This document shows, piece after piece, positions 1 to 9,685 of a DNA stretch of 64,000 bases (position 1 is the first letter of the stretch; each line of letters begins with the position of its first letter). The stretch comes from Pseudomonas sp. UFMG81 (lineage in GTDB: Bacteria; Pseudomonadota; Gammaproteobacteria; Pseudomonadales; Pseudomonadaceae). The stretch spans positions 17,832 through 81,831 of the forward strand of contig NZ_JACAFQ010000015.1 of NCBI RefSeq assembly GCF_015354575.1. Reading direction: 5' to 3'. Below the pieces are notes generated by a model, which did not search any database, had not been told where the DNA came from, and saw nothing but the letters and a program-made list of their open reading frames with translations. The position numbers and the translations under genes were made by a program.

Positions 1-66
1 CGATCTTATCACTTCAACCCTGCCAAGGTCCGCAGGCCGCGGTGGTTGGCACCGGCTACGCCGGTG

Positions 67-90
67 TTCGCCGGCAAGCCGGTCCTACGG
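67..90. repeat. Single REP-like palindrome near the window start
   Basis: The stretch holds a CCGGCAAGCCGG core flanked by TTCG and TCCTAC, the usual form of the extragenic REP of P. putida-group genomes. It lies just past the stop of dapD (which is on minus). Positions 1-66 contain another short palindromic tract (ACCGGCTACGCCGGT) but no gene that can be supported. Confidence 0.7.
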
Positions 91-99
91 ACGGGGGGC

Positions 100-1134
100 T
101 CAGTTGTGGGCGTGCAGCGCTTCGTTCAGCTCGATGGCCGACTTGTGGGTCTTGCACTCCACTGCGCCGTTGAGCGAATTGCGGCGGAACAGCAGGTCGG
201 TCTGGCCGGCCAGGTCGCGCGCCTTGACCACTTTGACCAGCTGGTTGTTCTCATCCAGCAGGTTCACCTTGGTGCCGGCGGTGATGTACAGGCCGGCTTC
301 GACGGTGTTACGGTCGCCCAGCGGGATGCCAATACCGGCGTTGGCGCCAATCAGGCAGCCTTCGCCGACCTTGATCACGATGTTGCCGCCACCGGACAGG
401 GTGCCCATGGTCGAGCAGCCGCCGCCCAGGTCCGAGCCCTTGCCGACGAACACGCCAGCGGAGACGCGGCCTTCGATCATGCCCGGGCCTTCGGTGCCAG
501 CGTTAAAGTTGACGAAGCCCTCGTGCATGATGGTGGTGCCTTCGCCGATGTAGGCGCCCAGGCGCACACGGGCGGTGTCGGCGATACGCACGCCGGCCGG
601 CACGACGTAATCGGTCATCTTCGGGAACTTGTCCACCGAGAACACTTCCAGCAGTTCGCCCTTCAGGCGTGCTTCCAATTGCAGTTCGGCCAGTTCAGAG
701 AGGTCGACGGCGCCCTGGTTGGTCCAGGCGACGTTTGGCAGCAGCGGGAAGATGCCGGCCAGCGAAACGCCATGCGGCTTGACCAGGCGGTGCGACAGCA
801 GGTGCAGCTTGAGGTAGGCCTCGGGGGTGGAAGCCAGTGCGCCGTCTTCGGCCAGCAGTGTGGCGACCAGCGGCTTGTGGCTCTCGGCCAGGCGGGTCAG
901 CAGGGCGGCTTGGGTGGCATCGACACCTTTCACGGCTTCGGCCAGTTGCGCGGCCTGGGCGGTGCTGAAGGCGATGGCCTGGTTGCCACCTTCGTAGCCG
1001 AGCACCGGGGCGATCGCGGCGACCAGCTCAGCCGACGGCTTGAGCACTGGCTGCGCGTAGAAGACTTCCAGCCAGGCGCCCTGGCGGTTCTGGGTGCCGA
1101 CACCGAAGGCCAGGCTGAACAGCGATTGAGACAT
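100..1134 (-). CDS. dapD: 2,3,4,5-tetrahydropyridine-2,6-dicarboxylate N-succinyltransferase
   Basis: A 344-residue acyltransferase that succinylates tetrahydrodipicolinate in the succinylase branch of lysine/meso-diaminopimelate synthesis, in the cytoplasm. The middle and C-terminal part (about residues 180-290) is a left-handed beta-helix of hexapeptide repeats (GAYIGEGT, GVFVGKGS, GCLIGANAGIGIPLGDRNTV), and the long N-terminal domain is that of the pseudomonad form. A GAGGTAA ribosome site precedes the ATG. The dapC transaminase, which acts next in the pathway, is about 4 kb away on the same strand. Assignment is by recognisable family motifs and context. Confidence 0.96.
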   Translation of the reverse strand: MSQSLFSLAFGVGTQNRQGAWLEVFYAQPVLKPSAELVAAIAPVLGYEGGNQAIAFSTAQAAQLAEAVKGVDATQAALLTRLAESHKPLVATLLAEDGALASTPEAYLKLHLLSHRLVKPHGVSLAGIFPLLPNVAWTNQGAVDLSELAELQLEARLKGELLEVFSVDKFPKMTDYVVPAGVRIADTARVRLGAYIGEGTTIMHEGFVNFNAGTEGPGMIEGRVSAGVFVGKGSDLGGGCSTMGTLSGGGNIVIKVGEGCLIGANAGIGIPLGDRNTVEAGLYITAGTKVNLLDENNQLVKVVKARDLAGQTDLLFRRNSLNGAVECKTHKSAIELNEALHAHN

Positions 1135-1177
1135 GCGATTACCTCATGCGAAAAGGGGGATGGAGCGTAATGCGGGA

Positions 1178-1525
1178 TCAGGCCAGCGCTGCGGCGTACA
1201 GGTCGGGCTTGAAGCCGACCAGGGTGCGACCACCAAGGTCGAGCACCGGGCGCTTGATCATCGACGGTTGGGCGAGCATCAGTTCGACGGCCTTCGCCTG
1301 GTCGAGGTCGGCCTTGCTGGCGTCGTCGAGCTTGCGGAAGGTGGTCCCTGCGCGGTTCAGCACGACTTCCCAGCCGTGCTCGTCGCACCAGCGTTCGAGG
1401 CTGTCACGGTCGATGCCTTGGGTCTTGTAGTCGTGGAACTCGAAGCCGATGGCCTTTTCTTCAAGCCAGGTACGGGCCTTTTTCATGGTGTCGCAGGCTT
1501 TGATGCCGTAGAGAGTGTAAGCCAT
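1178..1525 (-). CDS. ArsC/Spx-family (YffB-like) putative reductase
   Basis: A 115-residue thioredoxin-fold protein of the ArsC/Spx family. The N-terminal motif YGIKACDTMKKA places a single candidate active Cys at residue 11, with no second Cys in a CXXC. That is typical of YffB-type proteins found beside dapD/dapE in Gammaproteobacteria. It ends 43 bases before the dapD start on the same strand and is probably cotranscribed. Substrate is unknown. Arsenate reduction is unlikely, because no ars genes are nearby and the motif differs from plasmid ArsC. Confidence 0.85.
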   Translation of the reverse strand: MAYTLYGIKACDTMKKARTWLEEKAIGFEFHDYKTQGIDRDSLERWCDEHGWEVVLNRAGTTFRKLDDASKADLDQAKAVELMLAQPSMIKRPVLDLGGRTLVGFKPDLYAAALA

Positions 1526-1627
1526 TGATTAGTTCGGGGGTTACTGGTTGGCCCCCGGAGTCTCCCGAAAATGAGTTGCAGGATTATGCGTTATCGACCC
1601 TTGTTGCGCCACGCCTGTGGCTCGGCG

Positions 1628-1927
1628 TCAGGCCACCAGGCGCTGGACCGAACCGATGATCTCATCGCCATGTTGCTGCTGCGCCATGCGCAGGTCGAAC
1701 GACGATTGCAGGTTGAGCCAGAACTCCGGCGTGGTGTCCAGGCAGACCGACAGGCGCAAGGCCATGTCGGCGGAAACGCCACCGCGCTCACGCAAGATGT
1801 TGTTCACGGTCGGGGTGGCAACGCCGAGGGCGCGGGCCAGGGCAGCGGCGCTGAAGCCCATTTCCTTCTGGAAGTCTTCACGCAGGACTTCGCCTGGATG
1901 GATGGGACGCATACCGTTTTGGATCAT
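1628..1927 (-). CDS. higA: HigA-family antitoxin (HTH)
   Basis: A 99-residue protein starting with the HigA signature MRPIHPGEVLREDF and followed by an XRE-type helix-turn-helix (AAALARALGVATPTVNNILR) and the C-terminal PEFWLNLQ motif of the VapI/HigA family. It neutralises the HigB RNase and represses the operon. It lies 8 bases downstream of higB, in the toxin-first order usual for higBA. It sits between arsC/yffB and the Na+/H+ antiporter. Confidence 0.92.
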   Translation of the reverse strand: MIQNGMRPIHPGEVLREDFQKEMGFSAAALARALGVATPTVNNILRERGGVSADMALRLSVCLDTTPEFWLNLQSSFDLRMAQQQHGDEIIGSVQRLVA

Positions 1928-1935
1928 AGTTCACC

Positions 1936-2214
1936 TCAGTGGTAGTCGACGATTTCAACGTTTGCCGGGCCGTCTTCGGTCCAGGTGAAGCACACGCGCC
2001 ATTGATCGTTCACGCGGATGCTGTGTTGCCCTGAACGGTTACCCGACAGCTGTTCGAGACGATTACCTGGGGGCGATCGCAGGTCCCGGAGCGCCTTGCT
2101 GGCGTCCAGCATGGCCAGCTTGCGTTCGGCGACGGATTTGATCTCTGACCAACGGCGGGTTTTTCCGGTCATGAACAAGGCTTGCGTCTCATCGCAGCGA
2201 AAACTTCTAATCAT
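1936..2214 (-). CDS. higB: HigB-family toxin (RelE/ParE superfamily, ribosome-dependent RNase)
   Basis: A 92-residue basic protein with family motifs: a start MIRSFRCDETQALF, the central KLAMLDAS and DLRSPPGNRLE, and the C-terminal core HSIRVNDQWRVCFTW. HigB toxins cleave mRNA on the ribosome. It is the promoter-proximal gene of the pair with higA. A good sigma70 promoter and a palindromic operator candidate lie directly upstream (separate entries). No truncation is seen, so the module looks intact. Confidence 0.92.
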   Translation of the reverse strand: MIRSFRCDETQALFMTGKTRRWSEIKSVAERKLAMLDASKALRDLRSPPGNRLEQLSGNRSGQHSIRVNDQWRVCFTWTEDGPANVEIVDYH

Positions 2215-2228
2215 GGGGTTGGAATGCT

Positions 2229-2243
2229 TAACGTTATTCGTTA
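2229..2243 (-). promoter_or_regulatory. Candidate HigA operator
   Basis: The inverted repeat TAACG-N5-CGTTA lies between the predicted -10 box and the higB start codon. It also contains the palindrome TAACGTTA. Its position is where HigA autorepression would be expected. Binding is inferred, not shown. Confidence 0.45.
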
Positions 2244-2250
2244 TGGGTGA

Positions 2251-2278
2251 AGTATACGTGGCATATGACTTGATTCAA
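2251..2278 (-). promoter_or_regulatory. Predicted sigma70 promoter of higBA
   Basis: Read on minus, a -35 box TTGAAT (2273-2278) and a -10 box TATACT (2251-2256) are separated by 16 bases, ending about 37 bases before the higB ATG. The region 2279-2456 up to the antiporter start shows no other clear element. Confidence 0.55.
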
Positions 2279-2456
2279 CCTTGGTATGGACGGGATCGCT
2301 GCCATCCGTCGCCATGTATCATCGCGTTACATATTCGCTGCTCGCCTGCGACCATTGTGTAGCGTTCGTGTTTGCTGCGGGGTCGCTAACATATTGTTTC
2401 CATGACGCTGTTTCGCCCTCGCTGGCGTCTTTCCGCCTACACAGGAAGTTTTGCCC

Positions 2457-4103
2457 ATGCAGTCAGCCTATACCGTTCTCATCCTGCTGATGCTGGTAAG
2501 CCTGTCAAAGCTGGTGGGGCGGGTGGTGCCGCTGCCACTGCCGTTGGTGCAGATCGGCGCAGGTGCGTTGCTGGCCTGGCCCACGCTGGGTTTGCATGTG
2601 GCGCTGGACCCTGAGCTGTTCCTGTTCCTGTTCTTGCCTCCTCTGCTGTTCGCCGATGGCTGGCGCATGCCCAAGCGCGAGTTGTGGCGCATCCGCGGCC
2701 CGGTGGTGGCACTGGCGGTAGGGCTGGTGCTGTTCACCGTGGTCGGGGCCGGCTACTTCATTCACTGGCTGCTGCCGAGCATTCCCTTGGCGGTGGCCTT
2801 CGCCCTGGCGGCGGTGCTGTCGCCCACCGATGCCGTGGCGGTATCGGCCATTGCCCAGGACCGCCTGCCCACGCCGCTGATGCACATGCTCCAGGGCGAG
2901 GCGCTGATGAACGACGCCTCGGGCCTGGTGACCTTCAAGTTCGCCCTGGTCGCGGCCATCACCGGGGTATTCTCCCTGGCCGAAGCCAGCCTCACCTTCG
3001 TCCTGGTCGCCCTGGGCGGCCTGGCGGTGGGGGTGGTGCTGAGCTGGCTGGTGGGGCGCCTGCGCATGTGGATGATCACCCGCGGTTGGGATGACCCGGC
3101 CACCCATGTGGTGTTCATGCTGTTGCTGCCGTTCGCTGCCTACGTGCTGGCCGAACGCCTGGGCGTTTCGGGGATTCTCTCGGCGGTGGCGGCAGGGATG
3201 ATGCAGAGCTGGCTCGACCTGTTGCCGCGCCAGACCAGCACGCGCCTGTTAAACCGCAGTGTCTGGTCGTTGCTGGAGTTTGCCTTCAACGGCCTGATCT
3301 TCCTGCTGCTTGGTTTGCAATTGCCGGACATCATCAAGGCGGTGGTGAGTGACGAGGCGGCGGCCTGGCCGACCCTGGCCTGGCGCTGCCTGGATGTCGT
3401 GGCGATCTTCGCGGCACTAGTACTGCTGCGCTTCGTCTGGGTGCAGAGCATCTGGCGCGCCATCGGTGTGGTGCGGCGCTGGCGTGGCAAGCCGGCGCTG
3501 GTGCTGATGCCGACCGCGCGGTCCTGCTGGCTGCTGACCCTGGGTGGGGTGCGCGGGGCGGTGACCCTGGCCGGTGTCATGTCGATCCCGCTGCTGATCG
3601 GGGCCGGCAAGGCCTTCCCCGAGCGCGACCTGCTGATTTTCATCGCCGCCGGGGTCATTTTGTTGTCGCTGATCAGTGCCGTGATCGCCTTGCCGATCCT
3701 GTTGCGCGGGGTCACCCGCAGCCCGGACGAGCGCCTGCGTCAGGAGGTCCAGGAAGCCTGGCGACGAACCGCGGAAGCAGCGATCCACGCACTGGAGGCG
3801 CAAGAAGTGACGGATGCCAATGCGCCCCAGGACGCTGCCCAGGCTGCCCTGGCGGTCGAGCTCAAGGCGCGGTTGATGGCCGAGTACCGGGATGAACTCG
3901 ACAGTTACAACGACAGTGCCGAGGCCCGCGCCCTGGCCGAACAGATGGACCTGCTGGAGCGCCGCCTGCGCCTGCGTGCGCTGCGCGCCCAGCGGCTGGA
4001 GCTGTACAACCTGCACCGCCAGCATCGGGTGGGGGATGAGGTGGTGCGCCAGGTACTGGGCGAACTGGACCTGAGCGAGGCGAAGCTGGGGCAGGTCAGG
4101 TAG
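2457..4103 (+). CDS. CPA1-family Na+/H+ antiporter
   Basis: A 548-residue inner-membrane exchanger. The first 410 or so residues form about 12 hydrophobic spans. They carry conserved transport motifs: LSPTDAVAV, GEALMNDASGLV, and the later LGGVRGAVTLAG. A charged C-terminal cytoplasmic tail with predicted coiled coil (about residues 430-548, rich in E, R and A) follows. The ATG at 2457 is preferred over the upstream TTG at 2451 because AGGAAG sits at a proper distance. The gene converges on the metalloprotease gene with a 4-base gap. Role: sodium/proton exchange and pH homeostasis; ion specificity is inferred. Confidence 0.9.
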   Translation: MQSAYTVLILLMLVSLSKLVGRVVPLPLPLVQIGAGALLAWPTLGLHVALDPELFLFLFLPPLLFADGWRMPKRELWRIRGPVVALAVGLVLFTVVGAGYFIHWLLPSIPLAVAFALAAVLSPTDAVAVSAIAQDRLPTPLMHMLQGEALMNDASGLVTFKFALVAAITGVFSLAEASLTFVLVALGGLAVGVVLSWLVGRLRMWMITRGWDDPATHVVFMLLLPFAAYVLAERLGVSGILSAVAAGMMQSWLDLLPRQTSTRLLNRSVWSLLEFAFNGLIFLLLGLQLPDIIKAVVSDEAAAWPTLAWRCLDVVAIFAALVLLRFVWVQSIWRAIGVVRRWRGKPALVLMPTARSCWLLTLGGVRGAVTLAGVMSIPLLIGAGKAFPERDLLIFIAAGVILLSLISAVIALPILLRGVTRSPDERLRQEVQEAWRRTAEAAIHALEAQEVTDANAPQDAAQAALAVELKARLMAEYRDELDSYNDSAEARALAEQMDLLERRLRLRALRAQRLELYNLHRQHRVGDEVVRQVLGELDLSEAKLGQVR

Positions 4104-4107
4104 CTGA

Positions 4108-4854
4108 TCAGGCGTCTAAAGGGTAGGCCAGGCGCATGAAGGCCAGGTCCTTTTCGCTCAGCGTGCTGTTCAGGCCGACCTCCCAGTCGCCGTGGGTGAA
4201 TGCCTGTGGCACCGCGTAGTGCATGACCGAGGTCGGGTCGTAGGCGGTTTTCACCAGACCCACGTCGTCGCGAGTGCCGATCATTTCCTCCATGATTTCC
4301 TGGTAGCTCCAGCCCAGCGATTCGGACACCTGCTTGAGGACTTCGATCATGTTCCACGGGATCGCGGCATCCGGGTGCTGGTGTTCGTGTTCCGCCCCCA
4401 GCGCGTGGCCGAACTCGTGCAGTACCACATGCTCGAAGCTGGCATCACCCGGCTGGACATTGAGGTTCATGGTCTCGGCGGTCGCCGTCAGGGCGTCGGT
4501 GCCTACGTAGGACTCGTTGCGTGCGAGCGAACGCCCTGTTCGAACCCTGATCTGCGCAGTCGGGTCGTTATCGTGGGTCAGATCGAGGTACAAATTGGCA
4601 TCGGACAGATCAAGCCATTGGCAGGCCAGATCGAAGATGCCGGTCTTGAGGCGCCGATCAGGCGTACCAAGAAAGGATACCCACAGGGTGCGACCAGGCT
4701 GCCAGAGCTTGCCAACGGTGCCGTGCGAGCGTTTTTGACGATGTCCATTGGCAATGCCGCCGCCAGCATTGCGCGGGTTCTCGGCAATCGCCAGCTCACG
4801 CGCGAGCTGTAGGTTCGAAGGGGTAATGCGGCGAGGAAGTACGAGCGGATGCAT
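4108..4854 (-). CDS. Astacin-like (M12A-type) zinc metalloprotease
   Basis: A 248-residue protein with a full metzincin signature HEFGHALGAEHE (residues 146-157: zinc ligands H146, H150, H156 and general base E147). A Met-turn SVMHY follows (Met211), the arrangement of astacins. The start at 4854 is chosen because the earlier in-frame start at 5004 would run into dapC. No signal peptide or transmembrane segment is visible, so either it is cytoplasmic or export is by another route such as type I. It lies between dapC and the antiporter in a variable pocket of an otherwise conserved operon. Substrate is unknown. Confidence 0.8.
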   Translation of the reverse strand: MHPLVLPRRITPSNLQLARELAIAENPRNAGGGIANGHRQKRSHGTVGKLWQPGRTLWVSFLGTPDRRLKTGIFDLACQWLDLSDANLYLDLTHDNDPTAQIRVRTGRSLARNESYVGTDALTATAETMNLNVQPGDASFEHVVLHEFGHALGAEHEHQHPDAAIPWNMIEVLKQVSESLGWSYQEIMEEMIGTRDDVGLVKTAYDPTSVMHYAVPQAFTHGDWEVGLNSTLSEKDLAFMRLAYPLDA

Positions 4855-4958
4855 CGGGAAAACTCCGTAAGTGGGGGGGCGAAGTTTTCCCGCTGCGGTA
4901 CCGGTCGATGCGGTACATATTGCTTGGTCTGGCGACCCCGAGTGGCGTCGCCTCAGTC

Positions 4959-6152
4959 TCAGCGGTCGAGGAACGCGCGAATACGCTCGGCCGCCTCGAT
5001 GCACTCAGCCAATGGTGCGACCAGCGCCATGCGCACACGCCCGGCACCTGGGTTGACGCCGTCCACTTCACGGGAAAGGTACGAACCCGGCACCACGGTC
5101 ACATGCTCGGCCTCGAACAGGTCGCGGGTGAAATCGGCGTCGCTGCCCGGCACCTTGGCCCACAGGTAGAAGCTGCCGTCCGGGCGCTGCACGTCCATCA
5201 CCGGTTGCAGGATGTCGAGCACGGCGTCGTACTTGGCGCGGTACTGGTCACGGTTCTCACGTACGTGGGCCTCGTCCTGCCAGGCGGCGATGCTGGCCAG
5301 TTGCGTTTGCACCGGCATGGCGCAGCCGTGGTAGGTGCGGTAGAGCAGGAATGGCTTGATGATGCTGGCGTCGCCAGCGACGAAGCCCGAGCGCAGGCCG
5401 GGCAGGTTGGAGCGTTTGGACAGGCTGTGGAACACCACGCAACGCTTGAAATCGTTGCGGCCCAGCTCGGCGCAGGCGCTGAGCAGGCCGGGTGGTGGGG
5501 CGTCTTCGTCGAAGTACAGCTCGCTGTAGCACTCGTCGGCGGCGATCACGAAATCGTACTCGTCAGCCAGGGCAATCAGTTTTTTCAGGGTGTCCATGGG
5601 CACCAGGGCGCCGGTGGGGTTGCCCGGCGAGCACAGGAACAGGATCTGGCAGCGCTTCCAGACCTCGGCTGGCACGGCGTCGAAGTCGGGGTTGAAGCCG
5701 TTGGTCTCGAGGCATGGCAGGTAGTGCGGGGTGGCGCCGGCCAGCAGCGCCGCACCTTCGTAGATCTGGTAGAAGGGGTTGGGGCTGACCACCAGGCCGT
5801 CATCGGCGCGGTTGACCACGGCCTGGGTGAAGGCGAACAGCGCCTCGCGGGTGCCGTTGACCGGCAGGATGTGGCGGTCGGCATCGAGCCAGCCGGCCGG
5901 CACCTTGAAGCGGCGCTCGCACCACTGGCCGATGGCCTGGCGCAGGGCGGGCAGGCCGATTGTGCTCGGGTACACCGCCAGCTTGTCGAGGTTGTCGGCC
6001 ATGGCCTTGGCGACGAACGCCGGCGACTCATGCTTCGGTTCGCCGATCGACAGGGCGATGGCGCGCTTGTCGGCTGCCGGTTTCACGGTGCCCAGCAGGG
6101 CGCGCAGTTTCTCGAACGGGTAGGGCTGGAGCTGGGTCAAGGCGTGGTTCAT
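4959..6152 (-). CDS. dapC: Succinyldiaminopimelate transaminase
   Basis: A 397-residue class I/II PLP aminotransferase converting N-succinyl-2-amino-6-ketopimelate to N-succinyl-LL-diaminopimelate. The PLP lysine lies in SLSKRSNLPGLRSGF, and FLCSPGNPTGA and AADECYSELYF are the usual fold I cofactor-binding segments. It follows glnD by 22 bases on the same strand, the pseudomonad arrangement map-glnD-dapC. Its start motif MNHALTQLQPYPFEKLRALL matches this family (DapC of beta/gamma-proteobacteria). Confidence 0.95.
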   Translation of the reverse strand: MNHALTQLQPYPFEKLRALLGTVKPAADKRAIALSIGEPKHESPAFVAKAMADNLDKLAVYPSTIGLPALRQAIGQWCERRFKVPAGWLDADRHILPVNGTREALFAFTQAVVNRADDGLVVSPNPFYQIYEGAALLAGATPHYLPCLETNGFNPDFDAVPAEVWKRCQILFLCSPGNPTGALVPMDTLKKLIALADEYDFVIAADECYSELYFDEDAPPPGLLSACAELGRNDFKRCVVFHSLSKRSNLPGLRSGFVAGDASIIKPFLLYRTYHGCAMPVQTQLASIAAWQDEAHVRENRDQYRAKYDAVLDILQPVMDVQRPDGSFYLWAKVPGSDADFTRDLFEAEHVTVVPGSYLSREVDGVNPGAGRVRMALVAPLAECIEAAERIRAFLDR

Positions 6153-6174
6153 CGGCGCAAGGTCTCGTTAATCG

Positions 6175-8877
6175 TCAAAAGGTCATGCGGGTTGGGCTGG
6201 CGTCGCTGGCTTGGCCGGCCTGCAACTGCTGGACGATGGCTTCCTGCAGGCGGCTGCACAGCTGTGGGTCGGACAGCGGCTGGTTGTCGGCGTCGGTAAT
6301 GAAGAACACGTCTTCCACCCGCTCGCCGAGGGTGGCGATCTTGGCGTTCTGCAGCGAAATGTCGAACTCGAGGAAGATCCGCCCGATCCGCGCCAGCAAG
6401 CCGGGGCGGTCGGGGGCGGTGATCTCGAGGACGGTCACCGGGCGCTGGGCGTCGTTGAGGATGGTCACCTGGGGCGGGAAGGTGAAGTGCTTGAGCTGGC
6501 GCGGTACCCGGCGCTGGATGATGGTCGGGTAGTCCTCGGGGTTGCGCAGGGCTTCGGTCAGGCCGTCGCGGATCTGCTTCACACGCTGCGGGTTGTCGCC
6601 GATCGAGCCGCCGTCATTGTCGAGCACGATGTAGGTGTCGAGGGTGAACTGGCTGCTGGAAGTGATGATCCGTGCGTCATGGATGTTCAGGTTGAGCTGC
6701 GCCATCGCCGCCACCGTCACCGCGAAGAAGTCGTGCTGGTCGGGAGCATAGATGAAGATCTGCGTGCCGCCCTCGAACTCGCGCTGGGTGGTTTCCTTGA
6801 TCAGCACCAGCGGACCGCCATCGGCCGGCTGCTGGAGGATCGCATCGCTGTGCCAGGCCACGTCGGCGGCGGTGTGCTTGAGGAAGTAATCGTCGCCCAG
6901 CTGCGACCACAGCTGCTCGACGTCGTCCGGGTCGGTGCCTTCGCGGATCAGGATGTCCAGGGCCGCACTTTGCGTCTGGCGGATCTGCTCCTCGCGGTCC
7001 AGCGGGTTTTCCAGGCCCCGGCGCAGCGCTCGCTTGGTCTCGGTGTAGAGCTGGCGCAGCAAGCTGGCGCGCCAGGAGTTCCACAGGCTGGGGTTGGTGG
7101 CATTGATGTCGGCCACGGTCAGCACATAGAGGTAGTCCAGGCGGGTCTCGTCACCGACATGCAGAGCGAAGTCGTTGATCACCTGCGGGTCGGACAGGTC
7201 CTTGCGCTGGGCGGTGGTGGACATCACCAGGTGGTTGAGCACCAGCCAGGCAATCAGCCGGCTGTCCCAGGCGGGGAGCTGGTGGCGCTGGCAGAACGCC
7301 TGGGCGTCCACTGCGCCGAGCTCGGAGTGGTCGCCCTGGCGGCCCTTGCCGATGTCGTGGTACAGGCCGGCCAGGTAGATCAGCTCGGGCTTGGGCAGGC
7401 GGCCCATGAGCTTGCTGGCCAGTGGGAATTTTTCCGACACCGGGGTGTATTGCAGCTTGCGCAGGTGCTTGATCAGGTTGAGGGTGTGCGCATCGACCGT
7501 ATAGATGTGGAACAGGTCGTGCTGCATCTGCCCGACGATCAGGCCGAATTCCGGCAGGTAGCGGCCGAGGATGCCGTAGCGGTTCATCCGCCGCAGGTTG
7601 CGGTGGATGCCGATTTCGCACTTGAACAGCTCGATGAACAGGCTGGTGTTGCGGATGTCGTGGCGGAACTTGTCGTCGATCAGGTGCCGATGCTCGCGCA
7701 GCAGGCGCACGGTGTCGGCACGCACGCCCTTGATCTCGGGGTGCTGGGCCATCAGCACGAAGATCTCGAGCATGGCGAACGGGGTGCGGCGGAACACGTT
7801 CGGGCTGACCGCTTCGATGTAGCCGTCGTGCAGGCGGAAGCGGGCATTGAGTGGCGTGGTGGTGCCGCTGTCGTCATCGGCGAGGATCACTTCCTCGAAG
7901 TGCTGGATGATCAGGTCGCACAACTGGCTGATGCTCATCACCACCCGGTAGTACTGCTGCATGAAGCGCTCGATGGCCCGCTTGGGGTTCTCGTCGGCGT
8001 AGCCCAGCAGCGCGGCGATGCTGCGCTGGTGGTCGAACAGCAGGCGGTCCTCGGCGCGCCCGGCGAGCATGTGCAGGGCGTAGCGCACGCGCCAGAGGAA
8101 GGCTTGCGAGGACGCCAGCAGTTCGCTCTCGCTTTCCAGCAGGAAGTCCTCGCCGGCCAGGGCGTGAAGATTGAGCGTGCCGTACTGGCGGCGGGCCACC
8201 CACAGCACGGTCTGGATGTCGCGCAGGCCACCTGGGCCGCCCTTGACGTTGGGCTCGAGGTTGTACTCGGTGTCGTTGTACTTGTGGTGGCGGGCCTTGA
8301 GCTCGGCGCGCTTGGCCAGGAAGAACTCCCTGCTCGGCCACATGTGCGCCGTGCTGGTAGCTTCCAGCATGCGCTGGCGCAACGGCTCGGGGCCAGCGAT
8401 GGTGCGGCTTTCCATCAGGTTGGTGATCACCGTCAGGTCGGCGCGGGCTTGCTCTGCGCATTCGTCGACGGTGCGCACGCTCTGGCCGACTTCCAGGCCA
8501 ATGTCCCACAGCAACGTCAGGAAGCGCTCGATGGCGTCGCGGTACTGTTCGTGGGCGGCGGCGTCGAGCAGGATCAGCAGGTCGATGTCCGACCAGGGGT
8601 GCAGCTCGCCTCGCCCGTAGCCCCCCACCGCGACCAGCGCGATGCCGTCCGGCTGCCCCCAGTCGAACTGGTTCCAGGCTTGCTGCAGGATGTTGTCGAC
8701 GAACCAGGCGCGGTCGTTGATCAACCGGCGGATTTCACCACCGTCACGGAAACGCTTGTCGAGCACCTCGCCGGCCAGGCGAATGGCCTTCTTGAAAGCG
8801 GCGATGGGGCTAGCCTTGAGGGCCAGTTCCGCCTGGAACTGGCCACGGTCGAACAGCTCGGGATCCACCTGGGGCAT
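6175..8877 (-). CDS. glnD: [Protein-PII] uridylyltransferase/uridylyl-removing enzyme
   Basis: A 900-residue bifunctional nitrogen sensor that uridylylates PII proteins under low glutamine and removes UMP under high glutamine. The nucleotidyltransferase site is [19 protein letters not shown] near residue 100. A central HD hydrolase motif ([18 protein letters not shown]) follows, and two C-terminal ACT domains (the last with [18 protein letters not shown]) bind glutamine. Length is normal for the family. It lies 25 bases downstream of map, so the two are probably cotranscribed. Confidence 0.97.
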   Translation of the reverse strand: MPQVDPELFDRGQFQAELALKASPIAAFKKAIRLAGEVLDKRFRDGGEIRRLINDRAWFVDNILQQAWNQFDWGQPDGIALVAVGGYGRGELHPWSDIDLLILLDAAAHEQYRDAIERFLTLLWDIGLEVGQSVRTVDECAEQARADLTVITNLMESRTIAGPEPLRQRMLEATSTAHMWPSREFFLAKRAELKARHHKYNDTEYNLEPNVKGGPGGLRDIQTVLWVARRQYGTLNLHALAGEDFLLESESELLASSQAFLWRVRYALHMLAGRAEDRLLFDHQRSIAALLGYADENPKRAIERFMQQYYRVVMSISQLCDLIIQHFEEVILADDDSGTTTPLNARFRLHDGYIEAVSPNVFRRTPFAMLEIFVLMAQHPEIKGVRADTVRLLREHRHLIDDKFRHDIRNTSLFIELFKCEIGIHRNLRRMNRYGILGRYLPEFGLIVGQMQHDLFHIYTVDAHTLNLIKHLRKLQYTPVSEKFPLASKLMGRLPKPELIYLAGLYHDIGKGRQGDHSELGAVDAQAFCQRHQLPAWDSRLIAWLVLNHLVMSTTAQRKDLSDPQVINDFALHVGDETRLDYLYVLTVADINATNPSLWNSWRASLLRQLYTETKRALRRGLENPLDREEQIRQTQSAALDILIREGTDPDDVEQLWSQLGDDYFLKHTAADVAWHSDAILQQPADGGPLVLIKETTQREFEGGTQIFIYAPDQHDFFAVTVAAMAQLNLNIHDARIITSSSQFTLDTYIVLDNDGGSIGDNPQRVKQIRDGLTEALRNPEDYPTIIQRRVPRQLKHFTFPPQVTILNDAQRPVTVLEITAPDRPGLLARIGRIFLEFDISLQNAKIATLGERVEDVFFITDADNQPLSDPQLCSRLQEAIVQQLQAGQASDASPTRMTF

Positions 8878-8902
8878 CGAGTCGCGTTCCTTTATATGAA
8901 GA

Positions 8903-9685
8903 TCAGGCCGAAGTACGCGCGATGGTGTCGTCCTTGCGCAGGGTGAAGATCTCGTAGCCGTCGGCGGTGACCACCATCGTGTGTTCCCACTGCGCCGAGA
9001 GCTTGCGGTCCTTGGTGATGGCGGTCCAGCCGTCGCCCAGCACCTTGGTGTCGGCCTTGCCCTGGTTGATCATCGGTTCGATGGTGAAGGTCATGCCTTC
9101 CTTCAACTCCATGCCGGTGCCGGCACGGCCGTAGTGCAGGATCTGCGGCTCTTCATGGAACACCTTGCCGATGCCGTGGCCGCAGAACTCGCGGACCACC
9201 GAAAAACCGTTCTTCTCGGCGTGCTTCTGGATCACTTCGCCGATATCGCCCAGGCGGCAGCCCGGCTTGACCAGTTCGATGGCCTTGTACAGGCACTCTT
9301 GCGTCACCTTGGACAGGCGCTCGGCCCAGGGGGCGACCGTGCCGACATGGAACATGCGGCTGGTGTCGCCGTGGTAGCCGTTCTTGATCACGGTGACGTC
9401 GATGTTGATGGTGTCGCCGTCTTTGAGTGGCTTGTCGTTGGGAATGCCGTGGCAGACCACGTGGTTGATCGAGGTGCAGATCGACTTGGGGAAGCCTTTG
9501 TAGTTGAGCGGCGCCGGGATCGCCTGCTGGACGTTGACGATGTAGTCGTGGCAGAGGCGGTCGAGCTCTTCGGTGGTGACGCCGGGCTTGACGTGTTCTT
9601 CGATCATTTCCAGGACTTCGGCGGCCAGGCGGCCGGCGATGCGCATCTGTTCGATGTCTTCTGGGGTCTTGATGGTGACGGTCAT
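8903..9685 (-). CDS. map: Methionine aminopeptidase, type I
   Basis: A 260-residue dinuclear-metal peptidase removing N-terminal Met from nascent proteins. Expected metal-binding segments are visible: [20 protein letters not shown] (two Asp ligands), [14 protein letters not shown] (His), FTIEPMI (Glu) and the C-terminal WEHTMVV (Glu). It is divergent from rpsB, separated by a 344-base region that holds the rpsB promoter and leader. The map/rpsB divergent arrangement is conserved in Gammaproteobacteria. Confidence 0.97.
   Translation of the reverse strand: MTVTIKTPEDIEQMRIAGRLAAEVLEMIEEHVKPGVTTEELDRLCHDYIVNVQQAIPAPLNYKGFPKSICTSINHVVCHGIPNDKPLKDGDTINIDVTVIKNGYHGDTSRMFHVGTVAPWAERLSKVTQECLYKAIELVKPGCRLGDIGEVIQKHAEKNGFSVVREFCGHGIGKVFHEEPQILHYGRAGTGMELKEGMTFTIEPMINQGKADTKVLGDGWTAITKDRKLSAQWEHTMVVTADGYEIFTLRKDDTIARTSA

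Noticed and set aside
6211..8946. A 911-codon open frame on plus, opposite glnD
   Set aside because: It is the antisense of a clear glnD gene; its composition is typical of high-GC shadow frames and it has no recognisable motif or ribosome site.
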